Of a stretch of DNA of 64,000 nt, positions 24,632-33,936 are shown piece by piece (the stretch's first letter is position 1; every line of letters begins with the position of its first letter). This stretch comes from Paenibacillus sp. Root444D2 (GTDB lineage: Bacteria; Bacillota; Bacilli; Paenibacillales; NBRC-103111): positions 1 to 64,000 of the forward strand of contig NZ_LMEO01000010.1 in NCBI RefSeq assembly GCF_001426375.1, in the 5' to 3' direction. A program made the translations under genes and the position numbers. Below the pieces are notes generated by a model that was given only the letters and a program-made list of their open reading frames with translations, made no database searches and was not told the DNA's origin.

Positions 24632-26035
24632 ATGAAGCGCAAATATAAAGTTATAGGAATTTTGACAGCCCTATCCTTGATGACAGTATCAATCACCCTT
24701 GTGAGTGCAGAAGTTAAAAAGAGAGAGACAATTAAGTTTTCGCCTACAGAGATAGGCAGTGTTTTAAACAATCCCTACATGGGATTTGCTCCTGATGCAC
24801 GCTGGGGTCCTTATCAAGAGCCTCATCGCCTTGTTTTCTTTGACTTTACTTGGAGGGAATTAGAGGCTGCAAAAGGAATATATGCATTCGACAAGCTAGA
24901 GGAAAAGAATCAATTTAAGCGTTGGAAGAGTGAGAATGTAAAGATTATCTTCCGCCTAATTTTGGATGATACTTCGGATACTAGTCATATGGATATTCCA
25001 GATTGGTTGTACGAGGAAATTGGGGAAGAAGGCTCCTGGTATAACACAAGTTATGGAAAGGGTTTTAGTCCTAATTATGAGAACAAAAAGCTAATAGAGG
25101 AACATCGGAAGCTGATCCAAAAATTGGGTGAGAGATACAACCATGATGCTCGAATTGCTTTCGTTGAGGTAGGCAGTGTAGGACATTGGGGAGAGTGGCA
25201 CACAAAAAGTGGACAAGGTGGAGTTTCAGAACCATTTCCTAAAGCAGCTGTTACCGATCAGTACGTAGAGGCATATCTAGGGGAGTTTCCGGACAAACCT
25301 CTGCTGATGAGAAGGCCGCATGAAATAGCAAAATCGAATCATTTGGGTCTATTTAATGATGTGTTTGGAGATAAACAGGAGACCATGAGTGGTTTTATCA
25401 ATTGGATTCATAACGGGTATACATCGTGGCTAACGGAAGAGAAAATGCCAGCTATGCCGGAACATTGGATATATGCACCGAGCGGCGGAGAGTTTGCATA
25501 CTCCGAAGACGAGAATAAATATATAGCCAACAATGCAATCGATGAAACCATTGCACAGGCAAGGGAGAGCCATACCACATGGCTAGGTCCCAATTTACCA
25601 TCATTTAAATCATATAAGGGTAAGTATCAAGGGAATGTAGAACGCCTTTTGAATACAATGGGGTATCGATATGTTCTCAAGACAGAGACGCATCAAACAA
25701 AGGTAAAGCCAAACGAGAAGCTTGTTGTGAATATGGTTATGGAGAATAAAGGAGTTGCACCCTTCTATTTCAATTGGCCACTCGAACTATCACTGGCAGA
25801 TGCAGAAGGAAAGATAGTTCACCGCGAAAGCGTCCAAGTTGATATTCGCAGATGGTTGCCTGGCATACAAAAGTCCACTTTAAGTTTAAAGATCCCTGCA
25901 ACGATACCAATAGGTAAATATACATTATGCGTTGGCATCATTGATCCTGAAAGCGGCAATCCCGGCATTGAGCTAGCGATTCAAGGGAAGCGGGAGGATG
26001 GACGTTATTCTTTGGGGATAGTAAATGTACAATAA
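24632..26035 (+). CDS. Secreted DUF4832 protein, glycosidase-like barrel
   Basis: 467 residues with a signal peptide (MKRKYKVIGILTALSLMT to about residue 27). The N-terminal half resembles glycosidase barrels: NNPYMGFAPDARWGP, DFTWRELEAAKGIYAFDK, KIIFRLILDD and the acidic strand-end FVEVGSVGHWGEWH, with Glu residues in plausible acid/base position. The region from about 230 on is the DUF4832 domain (GFINWIHNGYTSWL, PSGGEFAYSED, NTMGYRYVLKTE), closing with a beta sandwich. Divergent from the Pel-type operon, whose PelA lacks a hydrolase domain, it is a candidate polymer-trimming enzyme. Enzyme activity is inferred, not shown. Confidence 0.75.
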   Translation: MKRKYKVIGILTALSLMTVSITLVSAEVKKRETIKFSPTEIGSVLNNPYMGFAPDARWGPYQEPHRLVFFDFTWRELEAAKGIYAFDKLEEKNQFKRWKSENVKIIFRLILDDTSDTSHMDIPDWLYEEIGEEGSWYNTSYGKGFSPNYENKKLIEEHRKLIQKLGERYNHDARIAFVEVGSVGHWGEWHTKSGQGGVSEPFPKAAVTDQYVEAYLGEFPDKPLLMRRPHEIAKSNHLGLFNDVFGDKQETMSGFINWIHNGYTSWLTEEKMPAMPEHWIYAPSGGEFAYSEDENKYIANNAIDETIAQARESHTTWLGPNLPSFKSYKGKYQGNVERLLNTMGYRYVLKTETHQTKVKPNEKLVVNMVMENKGVAPFYFNWPLELSLADAEGKIVHRESVQVDIRRWLPGIQKSTLSLKIPATIPIGKYTLCVGIIDPESGNPGIELAIQGKREDGRYSLGIVNVQ

Positions 26036-26041
26036 GCACTC

Positions 26042-26581
26042 TTAATAGGTGAGGTCAATTTGAAATTGAACATATTTATAATTGCTTAGATCGTCAGTTG
26101 TGACAAGGTTAGCTACCTTAGTCTCGCCTTGCTTCAGGTCGAACAGGTAGCCGTCAGAGGTACCAAGCAATCGTTCCTTTTGATCAAAAAAGCTAGCCTT
26201 AAAGTGAAGACCGCGGTAATTAACGTCTTCCCCATTCCAAACATCGGTGGTAATTTCCCAACCAAATTCTTTATTTACTAAGGACAGATTGGAAAAGGTA
26301 ATACCGTTTTCTTTATATACCGTAGAAGCATCAGTTAGCATACGACGATGTGAAATGATATTAATTGTACGTGTTTTATTATCCCATTCGACATTAGCGC
26401 CGAACATTTCTGCTATAGAACGTAAAGGGACATAGCTGCTATCATCTATAAGTTCAACGCTGGAATCTACCGATTTCCCGTCGACAATAATACGAATATC
26501 GGAGACGGCATGAACACCAATTGTAGTTCCTAACCCAATTGCAAGAACAAGTATACATGAAAAAACGACCTTCCTTTTCAA
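26042..26581 (-). CDS. Secreted stalk-domain (copper amine oxidase N-like) protein
   Basis: 179 residues. TTG start at 26581 with AAAGGAG seven bases upstream. A signal peptide (to about residue 26) precedes one copper-amine-oxidase N-terminal-like domain: IRIIVDGKSVDSSVELID, YVPLRSIAEMFGANVEWD and KTRTINII. The rest is a beta domain (WEITTDVWNGEDVNYRGLHF to the end). In Bacillota this stalk domain is a wall-binding or structural module and carries no copper enzyme. Convergent with the DUF4832 gene, 6 bp apart. Role in the polymer locus is suggested by position only. Confidence 0.8.
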   Translation of the reverse strand: MKRKVVFSCILVLAIGLGTTIGVHAVSDIRIIVDGKSVDSSVELIDDSSYVPLRSIAEMFGANVEWDNKTRTINIISHRRMLTDASTVYKENGITFSNLSLVNKEFGWEITTDVWNGEDVNYRGLHFKASFFDQKERLLGTSDGYLFDLKQGETKVANLVTTDDLSNYKYVQFQIDLTY

Positions 26582-26730
26582 TGCAAAAACTCCTTTATTT
26601 TACTGGTGATTTTTAATCTAATTTAAATAAGCCTATCATTTGGGAGTAAAAACTACAAATTTTTTAATAATAGGCATTTAGAACTATAGAATTGTCGACC
26701 TTTTTTGATTAATGTGAATTTATAAAACCG

Positions 26731-26811
26731 AAAAGGCATACCTTGGGAAATCAAGGGGCGCAAAACTATAGGGGCTTCCTCTTCCGATGAAGAGTTGCCA
26801 GCCAGTTGCCG
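26731..26811 (+). ncRNA. Cyclic-di-GMP-I (GEMM) riboswitch aptamer
   Basis: The elements of the GEMM-I aptamer appear in order: GGCATACC, the short stem CTTGG/TCAAG capped by a GAAA tetraloop, GGGGCGCAAA, a second stem with CTCTTC/GAAGAG, and the conserved closing GCCAGCCAGTTGCCG. The opening GGCA pairs with the closing TGCC. A terminator hairpin follows within 30 nt and the beta-helix gene within 85 nt, so c-di-GMP binding should control read-through. Whether it is an on or off switch cannot be told by eye. Confidence 0.85.
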
Positions 26812-26836
26812 AAGCTGACGAATTCGTGGACCTTGC

Positions 26837-26868
26837 GGATACCGTACTTCGGTATCCTATTTCTTTTT
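26837..26868 (+). terminator. Riboswitch expression-platform terminator
   Basis: GGATACCG (26837-26844) pairs with CGGTATCC (26850-26857), loop TACTT, followed by the T-rich TATTTCTTTTT. It lies between the c-di-GMP aptamer and the beta-helix gene. Confidence 0.85.
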
Positions 26869-26894
26869 ATAATAAAGAATGAGGTGTTGACGAT

Positions 26895-29777
26895 ATGGAT
26901 GTAATGAAAAGAAGTAAATTTGGTTTTCTAACGTCAAGTGTATCTATAATACTGGTAAGTATGATGATCTGGGTGCTGTTTGCAACTGGCTTTTCCGCTA
27001 CTCCAGTTCAAGCTGCAGGTGGAAACACTTATTATGTATCCACTTCAGGGAATGACAGTAATGCGGGTACATTAACTGCTCCGTGGAAAACCATTCAGAA
27101 AGCAGCAAATGTACTTATTCCAGGAGATACTGTATACGTTAGAGGCGGCACATATCGGGAGCTAGTCACGATTCAAGTATCAGGTTCCGCAAGCGGAGGC
27201 TACATTCAATTTCTGAATTACGCCGGGGAAACTCCTATTATTGATGGTACAGGCTTAACACTAACTAGCTCCAATCAGTCGTTGTTTTATTTGTCAAAAT
27301 CGAGTTATATCAAAATCGTTGGTTTCGAGCTAGCGAATCTAGTCGCTTCCAGTAGTTCCTCAGACCCGGCAGCAATTCGAGTAACAAACGGAAGTACAAA
27401 CATTCAAATTCTAAATAATAACATCCATGATATTAAGAATACGGCCAGCAGCGGTAATGCACATGGTATACATGTACTGGGAAATACTACAACGGCAATA
27501 ACTAGCCTTACGATAAGCGGTAATGATATACATGATCTTGTCACGGGTTGGAGTGAATCCTTGACGTTAAGCGGAAATATTGATGGTTTTGAAATTACGC
27601 ACAACAAAGTTCATGACAATAATAATATTGGTATTGAGTTAGCGGGATTTTACGGGGCGTGTGCCAGTTCGTGTGTGGATCAAACACGCAATGGAAGAGT
27701 TGCCGAAAATACCGTCTATCATATTGATTCTTCCATAAACCCTGCGTACCGAGGTGTACACGCTGCTGGAGGCATTTATGCAGACGGTGCGACGAATATC
27801 GTAATAGAAAAGAATCATGTGTATGGCAATGATTTTGGGATCGAACTTGCAAGTGAGAATGCAGGTAAGATGACAAGCGCTATTAAAGTGCAAAATAACT
27901 TGATTCACCATAATTATGGAGCAGGTTTAATTATGGGTGGTTCTTCTTCTAGTAGAGGCGGGGCAAGTAATAATATCATAGTAAATAATACCTTTGTAGA
28001 AAACGATACCCTCGTACAAGGGTATGGAGATATAGGTTTTCAATGGAATATGGTAAACAACAGTATAAAAAACAATATCATTTACAGCCAATCGCAAAAA
28101 ACCATGATAAGCAAGACAAACACAAGCGGCTCAGCAAATGTCCTGGATTATAACTTATTCTATACAACTAGCGGAATGGATAAGGGTGTATGGAAATGGC
28201 AAGGTATCACCTATACAACGTGGAATTCGTATAAGACTGCCACAGGTAATGATGCTAATTCCGTATTTGATGACCCTAAATTTGTAGACAAGGCTACGAA
28301 TAATTTTAACTTGCAGGAGGGCTCTCCAGCTATTGATAAAGGATTTGCTGGAGCTTTCCCCAATGCAACTGATGATTTCGCAGGATCAGCTAGAATACAA
28401 GGTGCTACCATCGACATTGGTTCTCATGAGTTTACTGCACGATTAATACCTGCGAATCCGGTACCGAGCTCATCGTTAGTTATAGATGGGAATTCAACAG
28501 ATTGGGATGCGATGCCTCTTCTAAGCAAGGGTACTTCCAACGCGATGGTGCTAAAAGCAAAAATTGATAACTCCAGCTTGAACTTGCTCGCTCAATGGAG
28601 CGGCACAGCTACCAAACACCAAATCTATTTAAACACGGATAAGAATTCAACTACTGGATTTATTACTTCCAATTGGAGCTCGAGCGGAGCCGACTACTTA
28701 TTGGAAAATGGTTCATTATATCGTTACAGCGGAACAGGCGGAACCAATTGGTCGTGGACGAAGGTAGCTAATTTTCAAGATACGAAAAATTACATTGCAA
28801 CAAATGGCGTTCTTGAAGTTTCGATTCCATTAGTTAGTTTAGCTGTAGCAGATGGAAATGCTATTCAAGTGGGATACATCTTGAACGATTCAAAGATGGA
28901 TAAACTCCCGCAGACAGGAACGCTTATCACGATAAGTAGTAGTGAACAAATACCAGTATCGACACCAGTACCAACACCAGTACCAACACCAGTACCGACA
29001 CCAGTACCAACACCAGTACCAACACCAGTACCAACACCAGTACCGACACCAGTACCAACACCGGTACCAACACCAGTACCAACACCGGTACCAACACCAG
29101 TACCAACACCAGTACCAACACCAGTGCCGACACCGGTACCAACACCAGTGCCAACACCAGTACCAACGCCAGTGCCAACACCAGTGCCAACACCGATACC
29201 GACACCAGCGCCAACACCGATACCGACACCAGCGCCAACACCGGTACCAACACCAGTGCCAACACCGGTACCAACACCAGTGCCAACACCGGTGCCAACA
29301 CAAGCCGTTATAACTGTTAATGGGAGTGACAGTGATTGGAGCAATGTAGAAGTATTAAGCTCTGGAAGCTCAAAAGTCAAAGTTTTGAAGGCTTCAAACA
29401 ATTCGACGAATTTTTACCTGCTTGTTCAGGGGAGTAGCTTAACAAGTAAAAGTCAAATTTATATAAATGCAGACAACAATGCAACCAGTGGCTTTTCTGC
29501 GAAAAACTGGAGCTCAAGCGGAGCTGATTATATGGTAGAAAACGGAAGTTTATATCGATATAGTGGAAATGGTTCAACTTGGTCATGGACTAAAGTTACT
29601 AGCTTCGTTAGCAAAACGAATTATGCCGTAAACGATACGGTAATTGAGATTGCCATTCCTCTGAATGAATTGGGCATAAGCATTGGAAATACGATTAGTC
29701 TTGGGTTCCTTTGGAGTGATTCAACAAGCAATCAGTTGCCAGCAACTGGAAGTATGTCGACGTATGTATTGAAATAA
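26895..29777 (+). CDS. Secreted right-handed beta-helix protein with Pro-Thr linker
   Basis: 960 residues. Signal peptide to about residue 40 (ending TPVQAAGG); a parallel beta-helix of the pectate-lyase/NosD type (about 45-520) opening [20 protein letters not shown] and showing repeated N-x-I/V-x-x-N rungs. Next comes a beta-sandwich domain (about 530-688), a linker of about 28 TPVP repeats (688-802) and a second copy of the sandwich (about 805-960). Both sandwiches share NWSSSGADY and [10 protein letters not shown]. The layout suggests binding, and perhaps cleavage, of an extracellular polysaccharide. No pectate-lyase catalytic set could be confirmed. Expression is gated by the c-di-GMP riboswitch upstream; start 26895 has GAGGTG. 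Confidence 0.88.
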   Translation: MDVMKRSKFGFLTSSVSIILVSMMIWVLFATGFSATPVQAAGGNTYYVSTSGNDSNAGTLTAPWKTIQKAANVLIPGDTVYVRGGTYRELVTIQVSGSASGGYIQFLNYAGETPIIDGTGLTLTSSNQSLFYLSKSSYIKIVGFELANLVASSSSSDPAAIRVTNGSTNIQILNNNIHDIKNTASSGNAHGIHVLGNTTTAITSLTISGNDIHDLVTGWSESLTLSGNIDGFEITHNKVHDNNNIGIELAGFYGACASSCVDQTRNGRVAENTVYHIDSSINPAYRGVHAAGGIYADGATNIVIEKNHVYGNDFGIELASENAGKMTSAIKVQNNLIHHNYGAGLIMGGSSSSRGGASNNIIVNNTFVENDTLVQGYGDIGFQWNMVNNSIKNNIIYSQSQKTMISKTNTSGSANVLDYNLFYTTSGMDKGVWKWQGITYTTWNSYKTATGNDANSVFDDPKFVDKATNNFNLQEGSPAIDKGFAGAFPNATDDFAGSARIQGATIDIGSHEFTARLIPANPVPSSSLVIDGNSTDWDAMPLLSKGTSNAMVLKAKIDNSSLNLLAQWSGTATKHQIYLNTDKNSTTGFITSNWSSSGADYLLENGSLYRYSGTGGTNWSWTKVANFQDTKNYIATNGVLEVSIPLVSLAVADGNAIQVGYILNDSKMDKLPQTGTLITISSSEQIPVSTPVPTPVPTPVPTPVPTPVPTPVPTPVPTPVPTPVPTPVPTPVPTPVPTPVPTPVPTPVPTPVPTPVPTPVPTPVPTPIPTPAPTPIPTPAPTPVPTPVPTPVPTPVPTPVPTQAVITVNGSDSDWSNVEVLSSGSSKVKVLKASNNSTNFYLLVQGSSLTSKSQIYINADNNATSGFSAKNWSSSGADYMVENGSLYRYSGNGSTWSWTKVTSFVSKTNYAVNDTVIEIAIPLNELGISIGNTISLGFLWSDSTSNQLPATGSMSTYVLK
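28959..29300 (+). repeat. 12-bp coding tandem repeat (Val-Pro-Thr-Pro)
   Basis: About 28 tandem 12-bp units of the type CCAACACCAGTA, with third-base variants concentrated in the last third. They encode the Pro-Thr linker of the beta-helix protein. Such arrays change length easily by slippage. The long antisense frames across it are artefacts. Confidence 0.95.
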
Positions 29778-29785
29778 GCGAAATA

Positions 29786-29833
29786 GAAAAAGAAACTGCT
29801 CCATGTCTAAAATGACGGGGCAGTTTCTTTTTT
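29786..29833. terminator. Bidirectional terminator
   Basis: AAAAAGAAACTGCTCC pairs with GGGGCAGTTTCTTTTTT around a loop of about 14. It serves both the beta-helix gene (plus) and the convergent M42 peptidase gene (minus). Confidence 0.9.
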
Positions 29834-29860
29834 AATTATTACATAAGCTAAACGAAACGA

Positions 29861-30937
29861 TCACGCTTGCGCATGGATCGTGTTCAGCGTCGTACGGTCA
29901 CTCGCCTGTACGAGCTTGATGAGCAGTTCCTTCGCGGCGGCGTAGTCATCCACGTGAAGAATGGACGCGGATGTATGAATATAACGCGCGCAAACACCGA
30001 TGACGGCAGAGGGAATGCCGCTGCCTTGCACGTGCACCTGTCCGGCGTCTGTCCCACCCGCCGAGATGAAGTACTGATACGGAATCTTGTGCGTCTCCGC
30101 CGTATCGAGGATAAACTCGACCATCCCGCGGTGGGTGATCATCGTGGGATCAAAGATACGCAGCAGCGCACCGCGCCCTAGCTGCCCAAAAGCATTGCGG
30201 TCGCCGGTCATATCCCCGGCGGCGCTGGCATCCAGCGCGTAGAACAAGTCCGGCTGGATGAGATTCGCAGCCGTGCGTCCGCCGCGCACGCCAACTTCTT
30301 CCTGTACGGTGGCACCGGCGTACAGGACATTCGGGAGCTTCGGCCCGCCGTGAAGCTCCTTCAAGAGCTCAATCGCCAAGCCGACGCCGTAGCGATTGTC
30401 CCAAGCCTTGGCCATAATCCGCTTCGGATTGGCCAGGGGTGTGAACGGGCAGATGGGAACAATCTGCTGCCCGAGACGAATGCCGATGCGCTGTGCATCG
30501 GCTTTATCTTCAGCGCCGATGTCCACATACATCGTCTTGATGTCTGCGGGCTTGCTGCGTGACGCTTCGTCCAGCAAGTGCACGGGCACCGAGCCGATCA
30601 CGCCGATGATCGGCCCTTGATCTGTCATAATCTGCACGCGCTGCGCGGGCAGTACTTGACTGAACCAGCCGCCGAGCGGCTGGAATTTGATTGTGCCATG
30701 CTCCGTGATGCCGGTCACAAGGAAGCCGACCTCGTCGAAATGGCCGGCCACCATGATCTTAGGACCTGTCTCATCGCCGCGCAGGACACCGAACAAGCTG
30801 CCGAGTCCGTCCTGAACGAACTCGTCTGTATATTTCTCCAATTCACCGCGAACAAACTTGCGGATTTCTCGTTCAAAACCGGGTGCTGCTTGCATTTCAG
30901 TCAGCGTCCGAAAAAGCTCTAACGTTTCTGTATTCAT
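29861..30937 (-). CDS. M42-family aminopeptidase (FrvX/glutamyl aminopeptidase type)
   Basis: 358 residues, cytosolic metallopeptidase of family M42. Dinuclear metal and catalytic residues are visible: H in [13 protein letters not shown] in [17 protein letters not shown], the EE pair in [14 protein letters not shown] in [11 protein letters not shown], and a late H in [14 protein letters not shown]. The DNA between about 29900 and 30800 is richer in GC than its surroundings. It probably trims peptides from the N-terminus. Confidence 0.93.
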   Translation of the reverse strand: MNTETLELFRTLTEMQAAPGFEREIRKFVRGELEKYTDEFVQDGLGSLFGVLRGDETGPKIMVAGHFDEVGFLVTGITEHGTIKFQPLGGWFSQVLPAQRVQIMTDQGPIIGVIGSVPVHLLDEASRSKPADIKTMYVDIGAEDKADAQRIGIRLGQQIVPICPFTPLANPKRIMAKAWDNRYGVGLAIELLKELHGGPKLPNVLYAGATVQEEVGVRGGRTAANLIQPDLFYALDASAAGDMTGDRNAFGQLGRGALLRIFDPTMITHRGMVEFILDTAETHKIPYQYFISAGGTDAGQVHVQGSGIPSAVIGVCARYIHTSASILHVDDYAAAKELLIKLVQASDRTTLNTIHAQA

Positions 30938-31033
30938 GTGGGGTTCCTCACTTTATCGAAATAGGCTCTAGTACAAATCTGAGATCTATTTTACCATAAT
31001 GGAGAAAAAAATGGATTTAGGGCAATTCCCCTC

Positions 31034-31078
31034 TTTACAAAACTAATATCATTAGTTATTATACTAATATAAATAGTA
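31034..31078 (+). promoter_or_regulatory. Promoter with TetR-type operator in the spacer
   Basis: TTTACA (31034-31039), 17 bp, TATTAT (31057-31062). The spacer contains the perfect dyad ACTAAT-ATC-ATTAGT (31042-31056), and a second dyad TACTA/TAGTA (31062-31078) overlaps the -10 and start region. It drives the MBL-hydrolase/TetR gene pair; autoregulation by the TetR protein is inferred. Confidence 0.75.
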
Positions 31079-31094
31079 AACGGGAGGCGTTATT

Positions 31095-31820
31095 ATGAAA
31101 ATGACACGTATCGGTTCTTTGTATCAACTGGCTTTTATGCCAAGATTTTTTCCGGTGAATTGTTATTTAGTGGAGGAAGAGAATGAATTAACGCTAATTG
31201 ACGCGGCGCTGCCGTTCAGTGTCAAAGGGATTCTTCAAGCAGCAGAACAGATTGGAAAACCGCTCACTCGCATCGTCCTTACACATGCACATGGAGACCA
31301 TATTGGGGCACTTGACGGTTTGAAAAAGGCGCTGCCGAATGTTAAGGTCTATATCTCAAGAAGAGATGCCAAGCTGCTGACGGGCAGCAAAGAATTAGAA
31401 GCTGGCGAACCGAATTCGCCGATTAAGGGAGATGTTCCTAAGTCTGTACAGACGAAGCCGGATGTACTTCTAGAGGATGGTGACCGCGTAGGATCGCTGC
31501 AAGCTGTATCAGCTCCTGGGCATACGCCAGGGATGATGGCTTTCCTAGATGTGCGCACTCGGGCATTGATTGCTGGGGACGCTTTTCAAGTTCGCGGCGG
31601 CGCAGCGGTCTCTGGTGTTATGAAATTCTGGTTTCCGTTCCCAGCCATGGCGACGTGGAATAAAGAAGTGTCGCTTGCGAGCGCGCGCAAGCTGAGACAG
31701 CTAGAGCCAAGCCTTTTGGCCGTCGGACACGGACGAATGATTGAGCAGCCGATTCCAACCATGGATCGCATTATAGAAGAAGCAACCAAAAAGTTTCATA
31801 CAGATGCAGCAACAATTTAG
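31095..31820 (+). CDS. MBL-fold metallo-hydrolase
   Basis: 241-residue metallo-beta-lactamase-fold protein. The zinc motif is LTHAHGDHIGALDGL (H-x-H-x-D-H), with later ligands in SAPGHTPGMMAF, IAGDAFQ and AVGHGRMI. It resembles the YflN-type hydrolases of Bacillota. ATG 31095 has GGGAGG upstream. The TetR gene starts 21 bp downstream, so the two form an operon controlled by the dyads in their promoter; the regulator ligand may be the substrate or product of this enzyme. Confidence 0.9.
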   Translation: MKMTRIGSLYQLAFMPRFFPVNCYLVEEENELTLIDAALPFSVKGILQAAEQIGKPLTRIVLTHAHGDHIGALDGLKKALPNVKVYISRRDAKLLTGSKELEAGEPNSPIKGDVPKSVQTKPDVLLEDGDRVGSLQAVSAPGHTPGMMAFLDVRTRALIAGDAFQVRGGAAVSGVMKFWFPFPAMATWNKEVSLASARKLRQLEPSLLAVGHGRMIEQPIPTMDRIIEEATKKFHTDAATI

Positions 31821-31841
31821 AGACAGAGAAGAGGAACTTCC

Positions 31842-32411
31842 GTGGCATACAGACAGGGATTAGACGCAGAGACTGTGCTTCAAGCAGCAATTGAAATGGC
31901 CGATTTACAAGGTGTTGAGCAGCTGACACTAGCCGCATTAGCTGCTAAATTGAACGTGAAAACACCGTCACTATACAATCATATTAAAGGCTTTCCTGAT
32001 CTCAGAAAGCAGCTTTCCCGTCGCGGCCTTGTACTGATTAAAGAAGCGATGGTCGAGGCTGTAATTGGCAAAGCCGAAGATGACGCGCTGCTGGCAGCAG
32101 GCTTCGCTTACGTCATGTTCGCTAGGAAACAGCCGGGATTATACGAGGCAATCTCCTCATTGCCTGACTACGAGGATCCTGAGTTGAAAGAGGCAGGAAG
32201 CCAAGTTGTGCTTTTCTTGCTGCGCATTTTAGAGCCATATGGACTCAGTGAAGAAGATGCACTGCATGTGGTACGCGGATTTCGGAGCATGGTGCATGGC
32301 TTTGCCTCACTCGAGCATAGAAACGGTTTTCGAATGGAGCTGGAAAAAGACGAAAGCCTGCGGCGCTTGCTTCAAACGTATTTAAGAGGATTGCGAATAG
32401 CGGTAAAATGA
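31842..32411 (+). CDS. TetR/AcrR-family regulator (WHG-type C-domain)
   Basis: 189 residues. GTG start at 31842 behind GAGGAA. The N-terminal HTH (about 10-55) has TLAALAAKLNVKTPSLYNHIKG as the recognition region; the C-terminal ligand domain contains FRSMVHGFASLE, typical of the TetR_C_33/WHG group. It follows the MBL hydrolase in the same operon and very likely represses the promoter at 31034-31078, where two dyads lie. Confidence 0.9.
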   Translation: MAYRQGLDAETVLQAAIEMADLQGVEQLTLAALAAKLNVKTPSLYNHIKGFPDLRKQLSRRGLVLIKEAMVEAVIGKAEDDALLAAGFAYVMFARKQPGLYEAISSLPDYEDPELKEAGSQVVLFLLRILEPYGLSEEDALHVVRGFRSMVHGFASLEHRNGFRMELEKDESLRRLLQTYLRGLRIAVK

Positions 32412-32415
32412 GAAT

Positions 32416-32451
32416 AAGCGCGAGGGGCTGGCTGGCCTTTTGCGCTTTTTT
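32416..32451 (+). terminator. Terminator after the TetR gene
   Basis: AAGCGC (32416-32421) pairs with GCGCTT (32442-32447), with inner GAGG/CCTT pairing, followed by a T tract. Confidence 0.8.
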
Positions 32452-32556
32452 AGATTGTATGTTTTCGAATAGGGGATAAACGAAGGTTAAGGTCCTATTT
32501 AGCTTGGTTAGCTATTGTGTTGTTGTAATTGAAATCCCCGAGAAACATGATAGTTC

Positions 32557-32949
32557 AAGTTGTATTTTGTACAACAATACACCTGCCTTACGCGGGAGCA
32601 GCCTGTCATTGTTGTATTTCGTACAACAATTTGCTCTTAAAACGATTATTTCTGAGCAATCCGCACCAAAATATTGTACGCCGTACAACAAAAAGCCAAT
32701 TTGTCCAAAGAACCCACCGAATTGTTGCACAAAATACAATAATTCGGTGGGTAAAGGATGTACACGCACCACCAACACGATAATCCAAGTTGTTATTTGT
32801 GCAACAATAGAACTGCCTTTTGTTAGAGTAGTCTGCCATTGTTGTATTTCGTATATTTCGTATAACAATTTGATCTTAAAGCGCATATTTCCTTGAATCA
32901 ACTAAAGGGTGATGAGCTGTTCAACGTTCAATTGCATTTGGTGCAACAA
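32557..32949. repeat. Island of seven TTGTTGTA-type palindromes
   Basis: In a 630-bp gene-free interval, 8-5-8 palindromes are centred near 32567, 32619, 32681, 32732, 32797, 32849 and 32939. Spacings are 52, 62, 51, 65, 52 and 90; the element at 32839-32870 carries an internal duplication of its loop. Some flanks also recur about 230 bp apart (CTGCCTT and a following GATTATTTC-like stretch). The long open frames on both strands are produced by these repeats. No gene is supported between 32412 and 33041. Confidence 0.85.
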
Positions 32950-33041
32950 AATAGTGGGAGCAAAGTATATATTTTGCTGATCAAACTATTTGTATGGGGC
33001 GTAACTTATTTTGACAAACTCATTCATCGAAAAGAAACGGC

Positions 33042-33770
33042 TTAAGCCAAATATCCTTGCTCCAAGTTGGGTTTCGTGCAAGCCTCCACTTGTAGGCCTG
33101 AATCCACAAACCCCATATCAATCGCACGCCATAAATATAACGAGGCAAAGCTGCGATAAGGCGCCCAGCTCGGTGCAACTTCGCCTAGATAGTTACCGTC
33201 TTTGCGATCGGCAAGGGTGTGCAGCCATTTGGCCGCACGCTGGAGGCCAGCATCGCCAATCGACATGACATCGGGTCTGCCTAATGTGAAAATGAGGAAC
33301 ATTTCCGCTGTCCAGGCGCCGATGCCTTTGACACTTGTGAGCTGTTTGAGCAGCTCTGTGTTTTCTAAATCCTGCAGCTTGTCGAGTGCCACCTCGCCGG
33401 TTATCACCTTTGTGCTGAGGTCACGGATGTAACGGATTTTGGGATAGGAGACCCCGCATTGCCTGATGGCCTCCTCTTCCACAGCGAGCACAAGCTCAGG
33501 CGTGACGTTCGGTATAACGAGCTGCACTCTGGCTTTAATCGTTGCAGCCGCTTTGGCAGAGAGTTGTTGGGAAATAATCGACATGACGAGCGACTCAAAG
33601 GGTTTGTAGCTGGGCGTGAGTGTAAGATCACCGATCAGTTCAATGAGACTGGCTAGTTTGCTGTCTGCTTGGGACAAGGCTGTTATCGCAGGATGCATTT
33701 TATTCAATAGTATGATAGATACCTCAGGTTGGATAGACTGGCTTGACTGCTCGAATTCCGTAGTTTCCAT
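33042..33770 (-). CDS. DNA-3-methyladenine glycosylase II type (AlkA/HhH-GPD)
   Basis: 242 residues, HhH-GPD fold. Visible are PFESLVMSIISQQLSAKAA near residue 65, the helix-hairpin-helix LKQLTSVKGIGAWTAEMFLIF, and the catalytic Asp in RPDVMSIGDAGLQRA. It excises alkylated purines. ATG 33770 has AGGAGG ten bases upstream; an in-frame extension to 33815 lacks a site. No Ada-type regulator lies nearby. Confidence 0.92.
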   Translation of the reverse strand: METTEFEQSSQSIQPEVSIILLNKMHPAITALSQADSKLASLIELIGDLTLTPSYKPFESLVMSIISQQLSAKAAATIKARVQLVIPNVTPELVLAVEEEAIRQCGVSYPKIRYIRDLSTKVITGEVALDKLQDLENTELLKQLTSVKGIGAWTAEMFLIFTLGRPDVMSIGDAGLQRAAKWLHTLADRKDGNYLGEVAPSWAPYRSFASLYLWRAIDMGFVDSGLQVEACTKPNLEQGYLA

Positions 33771-33936
33771 GACGTGAAAACCTCCTAGGTTTAGTATTTC
33801 CATCATAATGGTCAACAGGCTATTAGGCCTAGTAAAATTTGTGAAACAATTTATTACTGATAGACAAGCTTATCCAATTGTACGCACTTTTAGTATAATG
33901 AAGATAAGATAGTAATAGAAGGGGATCCGGGCTCTG

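Noticed and set aside
24475..24771. Minus-strand frame of 98 codons near the Pel promoter
   Set aside because: It overlaps the DUF4832 start and the divergent promoters; no start signal and no family resemblance.
28865..29401. Antisense frames rich in Gly-Val or Cys-Trp across the beta-helix gene
   Set aside because: Produced by the 12-bp repeat, which is open in several frames; the sense frame has a signal peptide and folded domains.
32504..32901. Overlapping long frames on both strands
   Set aside because: Translated palindromes (repeated CCISY or VQQF strings) in a repeat island; no ribosome binding site.
32557..32949. Insertion sequence or MITE ends
   Set aside because: No transposase, no target-site duplication, and the palindromes recur at fixed spacing rather than as a pair of element ends.
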